DNA of 16,548 bases, from contig JABJKL010000132.1 in the NCBI GenBank assembly GCA_018660405.1, positions 1 through 16,548 on the forward strand. Reading direction: 5' to 3'. A program made the position numbers and the translations under genes. Shown one piece after another: positions 1 to 7,874 of this stretch; the first letter of the stretch is position 1, and every line of letters begins with the position of its first letter. The stretch is from Pseudomonadota bacterium. Its GTDB lineage: Bacteria; Pseudomonadota; Gammaproteobacteria; Arenicellales; Arenicellaceae. The notes beneath the pieces are model-generated. The model ran no database searches and was not told the origin of the DNA. It saw only the letters and a program-made list of their open reading frames with translations.

Positions 1-387
1 GAGTTCGATCGCCTCCAACAGCGAGATTGTTGAATCCGTCAGCGGATGTTTACGACGAGTCTCGCTATAACGGGATACTAACATCGAAAGCTCGGCGTCC
101 AGAAATAACACACTGTACGGAATCTCAAGTGCGACCAGTGACTTCAAATGCGGTGGCAAATCATTCAGGAACTGTCGATTTCGCACATCGATGCTAACGG
201 CGCACCGACTAATAGCATCAACTGAGTTTTCTGCAATTCGAGTCTGTAAATTTTCTGCCAGCAGAGGAATCAGTTCCGCAGGCAGGTTATCGATACAGTA
301 ATAACCCAAATCCTCCAGCGCTTGTAACGCGACCGTTTTTCCTGAGCCTGACATTCCACTGACCACCAGGAAGCGTAATTTACTCAT
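1..387 (-). CDS. rapZ: RapZ, RNase adapter / nucleotide-binding protein, N-terminal part
   Basis: The first 129 codons are present, starting at ATG 385-387; the remainder (family length about 284 residues) lies beyond the left edge. The Walker A P-loop GMSGSGKT is at residues 11-18, followed by the family-typical LEDLGYYCIDNLP, the strand LFLDAE and RYSETRRKHPL. RapZ homologues bind a small RNA and adapt it to RNase E to control glucosamine-6-phosphate synthase; that role is known from E. coli and inferred here. It follows ptsN, as in many gammaproteobacteria. The start is odd: the arm of a long palindrome ends 2 nt before the ATG, so the leader is element sequence with no clear Shine-Dalgarno. 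No other in-frame start fits the family N-terminus better. Confidence 0.95.
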   Translation of the reverse strand, partial: MSKLRFLVVSGMSGSGKTVALQALEDLGYYCIDNLPAELIPLLAENLQTRIAENSVDAISRCAVSIDVRNRQFLNDLPPHLKSLVALEIPYSVLFLDAELSMLVSRYSETRRKHPLTDSTISLLEAIEL

Positions 388-388
388 C

Positions 389-597
389 AGCCCGAACGTT
401 TCACAAAGGTCTGGAATTTAGGCGTAATATGCCTAAGCAAATTGGGCGATCCCCCGAAAAAGCATAGCCGTCGCTATGCTTTGAGGAGGATCGTTCAAGT
501 TGCAACGCCAGATTGAGCCTAAATCCAGAAGGATTAACTGTTTGATTTAATTTCATAACTTATCGACTTCAATCCGCCTTTGCGAAATGTTCGGGCT
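389..597. repeat. Long imperfect palindrome (MITE-like intergenic element) filling the ptsN-rapZ gap
   Basis: The outer arms 389-409 and 577-597 match in 19 of 21 positions when one is reverse-complemented. The next pair, 410-423 and 517-529, matches except for one extra base. Pairing continues with mismatches through 424-458 and 483-516 (including CGATCC with GGATCG) to a perfect central 10-bp stem, 459-468 with 473-482, and a 4-nt loop CGTC. The right arm carries 47 extra bases (530-576) bounded by GGATT and AATCC. The right end supplies two bases of the ptsN stop codon and the left end stops 2 nt before the rapZ ATG. No protein is encoded. It resembles a non-autonomous palindromic repeat of the MITE, REP or ERIC kind; a family assignment needs a genome search. 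Confidence 0.85.
459..482. other. Central hairpin of the long palindrome
   Basis: A perfect 10-bp stem, AAAGCATAGC with GCTATGCTTT, encloses the loop CGTC. It is the strongest local hairpin in the ptsN-rapZ gap and lies on the transcript between the two genes. No U-run follows the stem on the minus strand at terminator distance, so it is better read as a processing or stability structure, or simply as the core of the repeat. Confidence 0.75.
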
Positions 598-1087
598 ACA
601 TTACTCGCGTAAATGCCGGGCCGACCAAGCTACCAATCAATTGCTGCGCAGTGTCGGCAGCATCCAGCTTGTGCCGAATATCATGGTCAGATACACGTTG
701 CGCCAACATTGATAACAACTGAAGATGCGCTTCGGTTGCATCCTCGGGTACCAACAAAGCAAGCGCCAGGTTGATCGGTTTTTTGTCTCGAGCCCCGTAT
801 TCTACCGGTTCGGCAAGCTGTACCACCGCTATTCGCGGCTCGGGCAAACCTTCAATTCGACCATGAGGTATAGCAATACCATCACCAACCCCCGTACTAC
901 CCAGTTTTTCTCGATCAACAAGCGTACGAAAGATGTGTTTCTCATCTTGTGCGACCAGACCGACCGCGAGAAGCCTCGCGAGTTGCTCAAATAATCGTTT
1001 ACGACTAGTCGTCTCTAGCCCGCAAACAGTACGATCTAAAGATAGATAATTTGCTAAATCAATCGGTGATTCCACATCAAATACCAA
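596..1087 (-). CDS. ptsN: PtsN, nitrogen-PTS EIIA component
   Basis: A 163-residue PTS EIIA type-2 protein. The phosphorylated histidine is His75 in GDGIAIPHGRI (residues 68-77), matching the E. coli active-site context (His73). It receives phosphate from NPr in the EI-Ntr relay and regulates potassium transport, envelope and nitrogen functions. It is soluble and has no membrane segment. It sits between hpf and rapZ in the conserved rpoN cluster. The start is uncertain: TTG at 1085-1087 (used here) and GTG at 1073-1075 are the only upstream in-frame choices, since a TGA lies five codons before the TTG; an AAGGG is one base from the TTG. The TAG stop is completed by the palindrome that follows, so the extreme C-terminus may have been set by that insertion. 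Confidence 0.93.
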   Translation of the reverse strand: MVFDVESPIDLANYLSLDRTVCGLETTSRKRLFEQLARLLAVGLVAQDEKHIFRTLVDREKLGSTGVGDGIAIPHGRIEGLPEPRIAVVQLAEPVEYGARDKKPINLALALLVPEDATEAHLQLLSMLAQRVSDHDIRHKLDAADTAQQLIGSLVGPAFTRVM

Positions 1088-1136
1088 GCCCTTAAGACGT
1101 CACGGCGACGGTAATAAGATACAATCTGCAAACAGC

Positions 1137-1487
1137 CTAGAGTTCAGACTGAGACTCGGATTGGGGTTCAATTTGAGCGCTTACCCCACCTTCACGTTGG
1201 TGGTGGTCAGCATGCTTCTCCTTATATTTTCGAACCTGGGCATCCAACTTGTCTATCAGGGTATCGATAGCGGCATACATTTGCCCCGATTTAGCATTTG
1301 CATGAATGGTCGCACCAGGCGCGTTCAATGTCGCCTCAGCTTCGTGAACTTGTTTTTGCACATGTAATACAAAATGTGCATTTACTACATGATCAAAATG
1401 CCGCTCAATACGCTCCATTTTTTCGGTAATGTAACTGCGTAATGAATCTGTGATTTCTAGTTGTTGCCCAGTAATTGATAACTGCAT
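1137..1487 (-). CDS. hpf: Hpf, ribosome hibernation promoting factor (short form)
   Basis: A 116-residue protein beginning MQLSITGQQLEITDSLRSYI. It is a sigma-54 modulation/S30AE domain protein that occupies the decoding region of idle 30S subunits and promotes 100S dimers. The start is set by GGAGG at 1493-1497, five bases before ATG 1485-1487; an upstream in-frame ATG would add four residues but overlaps that site. The basic segment KLDAQVRKYKEKHADHHQRE ends the domain. About 20 further polar residues (SAQIEPQSESQSEL) make it longer than E. coli HPF (95 residues) but far shorter than long-form HPF. Its position just downstream of rpoN is the usual one. Confidence 0.93.
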   Translation of the reverse strand: MQLSITGQQLEITDSLRSYITEKMERIERHFDHVVNAHFVLHVQKQVHEAEATLNAPGATIHANAKSGQMYAAIDTLIDKLDAQVRKYKEKHADHHQREGGVSAQIEPQSESQSEL

Positions 1488-1492
1488 ATATA

Positions 1493-1497
1493 CCTCC
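1493..1497 (-). promoter_or_regulatory. Shine-Dalgarno GGAGG of hpf
   Basis: A perfect GGAGG on the minus strand, five bases before ATG 1485-1487. It fixes the hpf start four codons inside the longest open frame. It is one of the few strong ribosome binding sites in the window, as suits a protein needed in abundance in stationary phase. Confidence 0.8.
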
Positions 1498-1616
1498 ATT
1501 AGTATGAATAATCTTAATCCCCCACTTGGTATTCCGGTAGTTAGAACTCCATAATTTAATTTTATAAAATACCTGCCTGAGAACCATTGATCTAGATCTA
1601 TTTAGTGCATCTTCAA

Positions 1617-3116
1617 CTATATGATCAAACCCTTTCGCTTGCTCGAGCTTGGTATGTTCATTGATTCACGATATTTTGCAATCGTTCGTCGCGCCACGCT
1701 ATAGCCTTTTTGATTAAGCATATTGGCGATTCCATTATCGCTGATCGGTTTATTCACGGGTTCACCCTCTATCAATTTCTTGATCAATGACCGCACGGCT
1801 GTCGAACTGGTTGGATCACCATCAATGCCGCTCACTGATGAGGTGAAAAAGTATTTGAGTTCAAACACTCCCGCAGGAGTCAGCATATACTTATTTGACG
1901 TGGCGCGCGAAATTGTCGACTCATGCATGCCAAGCTCTTGCGCAACATCGTTCAAAACCATAGGTTTCATACCTAGTTCACCATAATCAAGAAACTCTTC
2001 CTGGCGCACGACTATTGACCGGGCAACCCGAAGTAATGTCTCATAACGCCCTTGCAGCCCCTTAATAAACCAACGAGCCGATTGCAACTTCTCGCCAAGG
2101 TATTTGCCTTCTTCACTATCTCTGGGCTTCTCGCTCAAACGCTCATATTCAGGATTAATGTAAAGCTTCCTCGAAACTGCTGGATTCAACTCAACTCGCC
2201 ACACACCTCGTGTTTTTTTCGCAATCAGATCAGGCGACACATAACGAGCGGCCGAATTGCCCATCGAGTAATCAATTCGGGGATCAATCTGTCCGAGTAC
2301 CGTCAAAGCTTCATCCAGTTCCCCCTGGGACAAACCCAAGCCACGCTTTATAGCCACAAAATCGCGCGCGCCCAACGCTTCAAGATGATTTGCAACGATA
2401 CTTAGCGCATTATCTCTACCTGCTCCCAATTCAACCGCGCCCTCGATAAGGAGGCGCAAACGATCACCCAGGCTTTTAGCGGCAACGCCGACAGGATCGA
2501 ACGATTGAACCATCTTAATCGCAAATCCGATTTCATCGAGCTCCAATTCGTCGAGCTCCGACAGCCCTGATTTCGATAACCCTGATTTCGACAATATGGT
2601 CGCAATTTCCGACCGTGTCGCGCGCAAATATCCAGTATCATCAATCGATTGAATAACGGCTTCAACAATGAGCGCGTCACGCTTGGATAAACGTGTCATT
2701 CGCGCCTGCCATAGCAAATGATCTGTCAACGATTCTGGTACTGAAACGCGCGCGTCAAAATCCATCTCAGCCCCATCTGATGGTGCGCTGAAATTCGTTA
2801 TCGGAGTATCAAACTCTTCTTGCCAATCATTGTCACCATCACTGGGCTCGGTAGCAGCAGACATCGAGTCCAAATCCAGCTCGTTATCTTTACCCAAATC
2901 GTCATTGGACGCGGACTCTGATTCATCCGCTGGGTCATTTTTTTGCTCAGTTCCAACATCGACTAATGAATCTTCAAGCAAAGGATTTTCAGTGATGGCC
3001 TCTTGAATTTCGTGCAGGAGGTCCGGCAGGGATAATTGCAACAGCCTGATCGACTGCTGCAATTGCGGCGTCATTTTAAGTGACTGACCTAACCTGACTT
3101 CAAGTGACTGCTTCAC
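1617..3116 (-). CDS. rpoN: RpoN, RNA polymerase sigma-54 factor
   Basis: A 499-residue sigma-54. Region I (QSLKMTPQLQQSIRLLQLS, about residues 11-29) contacts activators. Residues about 50-120 are a strongly acidic linker. The core-binding domain, the helix-turn-helix (VLNDVAQELGMHESTISRATSNKYM) and the C-terminal RpoN box ARRTIAKYRE (about 475-484), which reads the -24 element, follow. Sigma-54 directs transcription that needs AAA+ activators. The start codon is GTG (3114-3116), encoding the expected MKQSLEVRLGQSL; no strong Shine-Dalgarno precedes it. A duplicated SKSGL (LSKSGLSKSGLSELDELELDE) after the first part of the core domain comes from a 15-bp tandem duplication. lptB lies 87 bp upstream and hpf follows. 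Confidence 0.97.
   Translation of the reverse strand: MKQSLEVRLGQSLKMTPQLQQSIRLLQLSLPDLLHEIQEAITENPLLEDSLVDVGTEQKNDPADESESASNDDLGKDNELDLDSMSAATEPSDGDNDWQEEFDTPITNFSAPSDGAEMDFDARVSVPESLTDHLLWQARMTRLSKRDALIVEAVIQSIDDTGYLRATRSEIATILSKSGLSKSGLSELDELELDEIGFAIKMVQSFDPVGVAAKSLGDRLRLLIEGAVELGAGRDNALSIVANHLEALGARDFVAIKRGLGLSQGELDEALTVLGQIDPRIDYSMGNSAARYVSPDLIAKKTRGVWRVELNPAVSRKLYINPEYERLSEKPRDSEEGKYLGEKLQSARWFIKGLQGRYETLLRVARSIVVRQEEFLDYGELGMKPMVLNDVAQELGMHESTISRATSNKYMLTPAGVFELKYFFTSSVSGIDGDPTSSTAVRSLIKKLIEGEPVNKPISDNGIANMLNQKGYSVARRTIAKYRESMNIPSSSKRKGLII
2566..2595. repeat. 15-bp tandem duplication inside rpoN
   Basis: Two adjacent 15-bp units (2566-2580 and 2581-2595) differ at two bases and add an in-frame copy of SKSGL to RpoN. 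Because 15 is a multiple of three the frame is kept. The following residues (SELDELELDE) are also repetitive. This looks like a slippage expansion in a tolerant surface loop. Confidence 0.85.
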
Positions 3117-3154
3117 AGCAACTTATAACTGACTGTTGCCGATTGTAACTTCAT

Positions 3155-3181
3155 CACCAGGTGGTGCTGCCCCTTTCGGGC
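3155..3181. other. Two short hairpins in the lptB-rpoN gap
   Basis: CACCA with TGGTG (3155-3166) and GCCC with GGGC (3169-3181) lie between the lptB stop and the rpoN start. Neither is followed by a T-run on the minus strand, so they do not look like an intrinsic terminator. They could stabilise or attenuate the transcript; this is weak evidence. Confidence 0.3.
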
Positions 3182-3203
3182 CAACAAAAAGAACTTGTGA
3201 GAG

Positions 3204-3929
3204 TCATAATCTAAAGTTAGACCCCAGGTAAACTTCTCGCACACCTTTGTGCCCTAATATTTCCGCAGCGGTTCCCTGAGCAAGCACTTTACCATCGCTC
3301 AGTATGCACGCCCGATCACAAATATCGAGCGTCTCGCGCACATTGTGATCGGTAATAAGAATACCAATACCGGAGCTACGCAAATAATCAATAATCTGCT
3401 GAATATCGCCAACCGAAATTGGATCAATACCTGCAAATGGCTCGTCCAAAAGAATAAAGTAAGGTTGCAAGGCTAATGCTCTGGCTATTTCAACACGCCG
3501 TCGCTCACCACCCGATAGCGAGATGCCCACAGAGTCTCGCTTATGGCCAATACTAAATTCCTCAAGCAAACGCTCAACTCGGCGACGACGTTCGAGTTGC
3601 GTCAATTCCGGTTGAGCTTCGAGCACAGCCATCAAATTTTGTTCAACGGTGAGTTTTCGAAAAACAGACGCTTCCTGAGGTAAATAGCCAATACCCAGGC
3701 GGGCGCGCTCGTGCATGGGCAGATGACCGATCTCGTGACCATCCAATAAGATTCGACCACCATCGCGCCGCTCCAAACCAACGATCATGTAAAAGGTGGT
3801 TGTCTTGCCTGCTCCATTGGGCCCCAACAGACCCACCACCTCACCGTTTTCGACACTGACGTCAACCTTGTCGACAACGCGTAAACCGCGATAGCTTTTA
3901 GTAAGCCCTTTGGTCTCGAGTACGCTCAT
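3204..3929 (-). CDS. lptB: LptB, ATPase of the lipopolysaccharide exporter
   Basis: A 241-residue ABC ATPase. Walker A GPNGAGKT is at 36-43, the Q-loop YLPQE at 82-86, the signature LSGGE at 138-142, Walker B FILLDEP at 158-164 and the H-loop histidine at 195. LptB dimers power LptFG to pull lipopolysaccharide from the inner membrane onto the LptC-LptA bridge. GIDPISV after Walker B and GIGILITDHNVRETL are typical of LptB and separate it from general ABC proteins. It is cytoplasmic. It follows lptA by 48 bp and precedes rpoN. lptFG is not in the window, as is usual because it is normally encoded elsewhere. Confidence 0.97.
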   Translation of the reverse strand: MSVLETKGLTKSYRGLRVVDKVDVSVENGEVVGLLGPNGAGKTTTFYMIVGLERRDGGRILLDGHEIGHLPMHERARLGIGYLPQEASVFRKLTVEQNLMAVLEAQPELTQLERRRRVERLLEEFSIGHKRDSVGISLSGGERRRVEIARALALQPYFILLDEPFAGIDPISVGDIQQIIDYLRSSGIGILITDHNVRETLDICDRACILSDGKVLAQGTAAEILGHKGVREVYLGSNFRL

Positions 3930-3977
3930 GTTTTGTGTCTCACTGACAAACTCACCGCTCCCTCATTCTACAACTCC

Positions 3978-4778
3978 TTACTCAGTGGCTGGTACAGCCA
4001 CTCCGGAATCGTCATTTATTTCGTCAAGCGCTTGCTCGGCTTTGCCCAATAATCCCTCTTCGTCTGCAACTACTGCAGGTTTTTTCTGAGGCATAAGAAT
4101 TATCCGTGAGCGGCCATCGTTAGTACGTTGCACTGCTGCTCCAACGGCAGCGGCAACTTTGTCTACGGCCGCTTTGGCATCATCTTCTACGCTCTTTGTG
4201 GCTTCTGCCGCCACCTCTGACTTTGGCTCAGATTCTGGCATGATTTCGGGCACAGGCTCTTCAAATACCGGTCGAGATCTTGTGAGCGCAGGCGCTGTAC
4301 CATCCTTCCCTGCTGTAGCGATTTGAGCACCGCGCTGGCCACCTTTAATCGATAGCTTATCGGTTTCCATATTGTAAACAATATTTTCACCACGCGCGGT
4401 ATTGAACCCCTGAGTGAGCTCTGCACCCTGAAGCAAGGTCAGTGTGTTCTCCACCAGGTTATAAATAATTTCATCGCCGATACCTACGGTATCAGTGTCC
4501 TTGCCATCCTGCTGCGTTTTAAATCTAGCAGGGTTGCCCCACGCATTTGCCGTCGTCGGATTCCCGTCCTTGTCGTAATATGCCACCAATTTATCGGCGA
4601 AAATCAACAAGGTGCCTTGCTCCACCGTAACATTACCTATATAGGTTCGAACACCCGTTTTAAAATCAAATTCTATATCGTCCGCGTAAATTTGCGCCGG
4701 CTCATCACTATCAACACTCAGCGAAAATGTCGTTTGCGAAACCGCGCCAAGCACACAAAATATAAATATTCGAATCAT
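3978..4778 (-). CDS. lptA: LptA, periplasmic lipopolysaccharide-transport bridge protein, with long linker
   Basis: A 266-residue protein with a signal peptide (MIRIFIFCVLGAVSQTTFSLS) and an OstA/LptA jellyroll domain covering about residues 27-155 (AQIYADDIEFDFKTGVRTYIGNV and following). LptA oligomers link LptC to LptD across the periplasm. The start is set by GGAGG at 4784-4788, five bases before ATG 4776-4778; an upstream in-frame ATG adds ten residues but lacks a site. It is much longer than E. coli LptA (185). An Ala/Glu/Lys-rich, low-complexity stretch of about 65 residues separates the jellyroll from RSRIILMPQKK (223-233), which looks like the usual C-terminal end segment, and a further acidic tail of about 33 residues follows. 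The open frame is intact. It lies 75 bp after lptC. Confidence 0.93.
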   Translation of the reverse strand: MIRIFIFCVLGAVSQTTFSLSVDSDEPAQIYADDIEFDFKTGVRTYIGNVTVEQGTLLIFADKLVAYYDKDGNPTTANAWGNPARFKTQQDGKDTDTVGIGDEIIYNLVENTLTLLQGAELTQGFNTARGENIVYNMETDKLSIKGGQRGAQIATAGKDGTAPALTRSRPVFEEPVPEIMPESEPKSEVAAEATKSVEDDAKAAVDKVAAAVGAAVQRTNDGRSRIILMPQKKPAVVADEEGLLGKAEQALDEINDDSGVAVPATE

Positions 4779-4783
4779 GAGTA

Positions 4784-4788
4784 CCTCC
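4784..4788 (-). promoter_or_regulatory. Shine-Dalgarno GGAGG of lptA
   Basis: A GGAGG five bases before ATG 4776-4778 on the minus strand. It selects the third in-frame ATG, which also gives the most natural signal peptide. Confidence 0.75.
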
Positions 4789-4853
4789 ATTCTTTTCTTA
4801 AATGACAAACCTGCCTGTTCTGCCCCGGCAGATTTAAAGCATCATACAGACCG

Positions 4854-5318
4854 TTAAAAATTCATTGCTTGCGCTGATTCATCCAGCAAAATGCGCAAAC
4901 GTCGTGCTTGTACTGTACTGCCAGATCCCTGTTCACCAGAGCCTTGCTGGATCACCACATTACCCGTCAATAGTAACTCGTCACCATCGGATGATAACCA
5001 ACCGGAGTCCGCATTGGTACGCCTGGGTGCCGAATCGTCAAAGTATTCGACAACGTAGGGTTTGTCCAGCAGTGCCGTACCATCATGGGGGAAATGTGCC
5101 ATGCGTTCCGCCTCTAAAACATAGCTCCGCTCCCCGTTCTCATCGAACCCGGTTGCGGTAAAATTCTCGATGTAATAGTCAGGCTCGAGAGTCTGCTCTA
5201 CTTGCTCAATGACGTCAGACTCGCCAGCGATTTCCGTCTGCAACCAAATGCCCATTAACCCTACCAGGCAAAATAACGCCAGATAGATATAATTCTCAGT
5301 GGATTTTATTGGCGCCAT
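4854..5318 (-). CDS. lptC: LptC, inner-membrane lipopolysaccharide-transport protein
   Basis: A 154-residue protein with one N-terminal membrane anchor (about residues 10-27, YIYLALFCLVGLMGIWLQ) and a periplasmic beta-rich domain containing DYYIENFTATGFDENGERSYVLEAERMAHFP, a typical YrbK/LptC opening. It receives lipopolysaccharide from LptB2FG and passes it to LptA. It is slightly shorter than E. coli LptC (191). The start has a purine-rich GAGGGG a few bases ahead. It lies between kdsC (30-bp gap) and lptA in the conserved order. Confidence 0.93.
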   Translation of the reverse strand: MAPIKSTENYIYLALFCLVGLMGIWLQTEIAGESDVIEQVEQTLEPDYYIENFTATGFDENGERSYVLEAERMAHFPHDGTALLDKPYVVEYFDDSAPRRTNADSGWLSSDGDELLLTGNVVIQQGSGEQGSGSTVQARRLRILLDESAQAMNF

Positions 5319-5348
5319 ATCCCCTCAACAACTATCATGCAAAGGCCT

Positions 5349-5906
5349 CTAAACAAGGTATGGCTCAATCATATCGTTATACGTGCCATGCGCTATCATC
5401 AACATGTCGCACACATTACGTACCGCACCCTGACCACCACCCGCGCTTGTCTGCCAATCCGCCAACTGTTTAACCACCGCATGTCCGTTCGGTACGGTAA
5501 TGGCCAAGCCGCACTGTCGCATAACACACAAGTCGATCACATCGTCCCCAACAAAAGCCGCTTGCGAAGCTTTTATACCCAGCTTCTTTAACAGCCCACT
5601 AAAAGCCACCCGTTTATCTTTTTGGCCTTGGTAAAAGTGCTTCACCCCGAGTTCTTCCATGCGATGAGCAACTGCGGGCGAATTTCTGGCTGTAATAATA
5701 GCGACGTCAATCCCACTGGCCTGAAGCATCTTGATGCCGTGCCCATCGAGTGCATTAAACACCTTTATTTCTTCACCTGATTCTGTCAGTCGAATACACC
5801 CATCGGTTAATACGCCATCAACATCCAGCAGCAATAGTTCGATCGAACAAGCCTTCTCCAATACCGTATCAGACAACTCAAAATCCTTTCCCCATAACAT
5901 TTTCAT
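5349..5906 (-). CDS. kdsC: KdsC, 3-deoxy-D-manno-octulosonate 8-phosphate phosphatase
   Basis: A 185-residue HAD-superfamily phosphatase of the small cap-less type. The nucleophile motif LLLLDVDGVLTDG has Asp28 and Asp30, motif II is IITARNS (70-76) and the magnesium motif is VGDDVIDL (119-126). It removes phosphate from Kdo-8-phosphate to give Kdo for the lipopolysaccharide inner core. The ATG directly abuts the kdsD TAA stop with no spacer, pointing to translational coupling; AGGA in the kdsD end is about nine bases upstream. A second in-frame ATG two codons later is possible. Confidence 0.96.
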   Translation of the reverse strand: MKMLWGKDFELSDTVLEKACSIELLLLDVDGVLTDGCIRLTESGEEIKVFNALDGHGIKMLQASGIDVAIITARNSPAVAHRMEELGVKHFYQGQKDKRVAFSGLLKKLGIKASQAAFVGDDVIDLCVMRQCGLAITVPNGHAVVKQLADWQTSAGGGQGAVRNVCDMLMIAHGTYNDMIEPYLV

Positions 5907-6881
5907 TTAAACGATTCCTGCCCTGAACATATCCTGCATATTGATCGCGCCTACTGGTTTGTCGTCTTGTAAAACGACGATCTGCTGAATCTTATTATCA
6001 CGCATGAGTGAAACCAGCTCAGCAGCGAGAACTCCGGCGGCCGTCGTCACTGGTGATTGCGTCATCACTTCAGACACAGGAGTAGATTTCAGATTGATGT
6101 CTTGATCCAAGATACGCCTTAAATCACCATCGGTAAATATTCCAACAAGCCGCCCATTTGAATCGACAACCGAGGTCATACCCATACCAATACGGCTCAT
6201 CTCTATTATCGCAGCCTTTATTGATTCGGTTGCCGCTATCACGGGAACATTATCTTCAATACGCATAATGTCCTCGACATAAACCAACAATCGTCTGCCG
6301 AGCACCCCCCCCGGGTGGGAGCGAGCAAAATCCTGCTCATCAACTCCTCTTGCTTGCAATACTGCGATAGCAAGTGCATCGCCCATCGCAAGCGCAGCCG
6401 TAGTGCTCGCGGTCGGTGCTAAATTCATCGGGCAGGCTTCACGGGCAACACTGGCGTCCAAAACTGCATCGGCCTGTTTGGCCATACTGGACGCCATATT
6501 GCCAGTAATCACCAGTAGCTTGACGCCGATACGTTTCAAAATGGGTAGCAAAGTGAGGATCTCCGGCGTTTCACCGGAATTTGAAATCGCTATGATTAAG
6601 TCCTGTGGTGTAATCATCCCTAAATCGCCATGACTGGCCTCGCCCGGGTGCACGAAGAAAGCGGGGGTACCCGTACTTGCCAGCGTCGCGGCCAACTTCC
6701 CCGCAATGTGGCCAGACTTACCCATACCTACCACCACCACTCTGCCCGCGCAGGCAAGCACCAACTTACAAGCGAGAGAAAATTCCGGGCCAAGCTTTTG
6801 CCGGGTATCTTTCAAAGCCTGCACTTCGGTATCAAATACTTCTGCCGCGATTGCAATAAAATTTTTACTGGATTCAGTCAT
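5907..6881 (-). CDS. kdsD: KdsD, D-arabinose 5-phosphate isomerase
   Basis: A 324-residue protein with an N-terminal SIS domain (about 40-175) and two C-terminal CBS domains (about 204-324). The signature GMGKSGHIAGKLAATLASTG starts at residue 52, with SNSGET at 100-105 and SHPGG at 188-192. It converts ribulose 5-phosphate to arabinose 5-phosphate, the precursor for Kdo. Its stop is immediately followed by the kdsC start, and yrbG ends 37 bp upstream. Length and architecture match E. coli KdsD (328). Confidence 0.96.
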   Translation of the reverse strand: MTESSKNFIAIAAEVFDTEVQALKDTRQKLGPEFSLACKLVLACAGRVVVVGMGKSGHIAGKLAATLASTGTPAFFVHPGEASHGDLGMITPQDLIIAISNSGETPEILTLLPILKRIGVKLLVITGNMASSMAKQADAVLDASVAREACPMNLAPTASTTAALAMGDALAIAVLQARGVDEQDFARSHPGGVLGRRLLVYVEDIMRIEDNVPVIAATESIKAAIIEMSRIGMGMTSVVDSNGRLVGIFTDGDLRRILDQDINLKSTPVSEVMTQSPVTTAAGVLAAELVSLMRDNKIQQIVVLQDDKPVGAINMQDMFRAGIV

Positions 6882-6918
6882 ATCTTAAAAACCCCGGATG
6901 TGCAGCGCGCAATCTCTT

Positions 6919-7869
6919 TCACCGGATCATATGCCCCACAATCAAATGCCCCATATAAGCTACGTATATAAACAAGAGTATAGCGCCTTCGATCCTACAC
7001 ACTCTGCGCCCGGTATACGCAAAAATGATTAACACGATGGATAAAATAAAGACCATAGGGAAGTCACGACTCAAGGCTTCACTATTCACCTGGGTTCTCG
7101 ATACCAACGCGGTAATGCCCAAAACCGCGAGCGCATTAAAAACATTGGAGCCCACAATATTGCCCAGCACCATATCGGGTGAGTTATTTCTAACTCCCGC
7201 AATACAAGCCGCCAACTCGGGCAAACTGGTACCCAAAGCAATCACTGTCAAGCCTATCATCAAGTCACTGACACCAAGAAAATGCGCAATTTCGACCGCG
7301 CCCCAAACCAGCAATCTAGACGAGCCGATCAAGATCGCAATACTGAGCACACACCATACGAATTCAGTAAAAACCGTATGGTGCTCATCTGGAACTGGCA
7401 TCTCACCTTCTAAGTCCGGATCACGAAGACGAGCGACCAGCGCCAGATATCCAGCCAAACAGCTCATTAAAATTACGCCGTCCAAGAAGCTCAACCAACC
7501 GTCAGCACTCAACAACCATGCTAATCCAGTAGCAAGCAACATCCTGGGAAGGCTATGTTTGAGAACCCGCGCTCTAACCACTAACGGCATTAATAGCGAA
7601 CTGACGCCAATCACCAAAGCGATGTTGGTTATGTTCGAGCCGATTGCATTGCCCACTGCGAGATTGCCATTACCTTCGATCGCAGCCATCGCGGACACAA
7701 ACATTTCTGGTGCCGAAGTGCCGAACCCAATAATAATCACGCCGATAACAAACGGTGATATACCCAATTTGGTAGCAATTTGCGACGCGTTAAACACCAG
7801 CTTGTGCGCGCTCCACATCAACAAAGCAAAGCCGACAAGCAATGCCAGCGGGGGTAGTAATATAGACAC
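6919..7869 (-). CDS. yrbG: YrbG-like calcium/sodium (cation/proton) antiporter
   Basis: A 316-residue membrane protein of the CaCA superfamily with about ten membrane segments. It shows the two inverted alpha-repeats that form the ion site: GFGTSAPE (48-55) with GNAIGSN (73-79), and ALGTSLPE (211-218) with GNIVGSN (236-242). It probably exchanges calcium for sodium or protons at the inner membrane; the exact substrate is not readable. The start is GTG 7867-7869, with AGGAG five bases upstream as the last of four tandem copies of a 9-bp repeat. It is the first gene of the left block; the reverse strand holds a long open frame that is a shadow of this gene. Confidence 0.93.
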   Translation of the reverse strand: MSILLPPLALLVGFALLMWSAHKLVFNASQIATKLGISPFVIGVIIIGFGTSAPEMFVSAMAAIEGNGNLAVGNAIGSNITNIALVIGVSSLLMPLVVRARVLKHSLPRMLLATGLAWLLSADGWLSFLDGVILMSCLAGYLALVARLRDPDLEGEMPVPDEHHTVFTEFVWCVLSIAILIGSSRLLVWGAVEIAHFLGVSDLMIGLTVIALGTSLPELAACIAGVRNNSPDMVLGNIVGSNVFNALAVLGITALVSRTQVNSEALSRDFPMVFILSIVLIIFAYTGRRVCRIEGAILLFIYVAYMGHLIVGHMIR

Positions 7870-7874
7870 TAGTG

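Noticed and set aside
3122..3148. Promoter for rpoN (TTACAA with TATAAG on the minus strand)
   Set aside because: The spacer is only 15 bp, too short for confidence.
3155..3181. Intrinsic terminator between lptB and rpoN
   Set aside because: The stems are short and no T-run follows on the minus strand.
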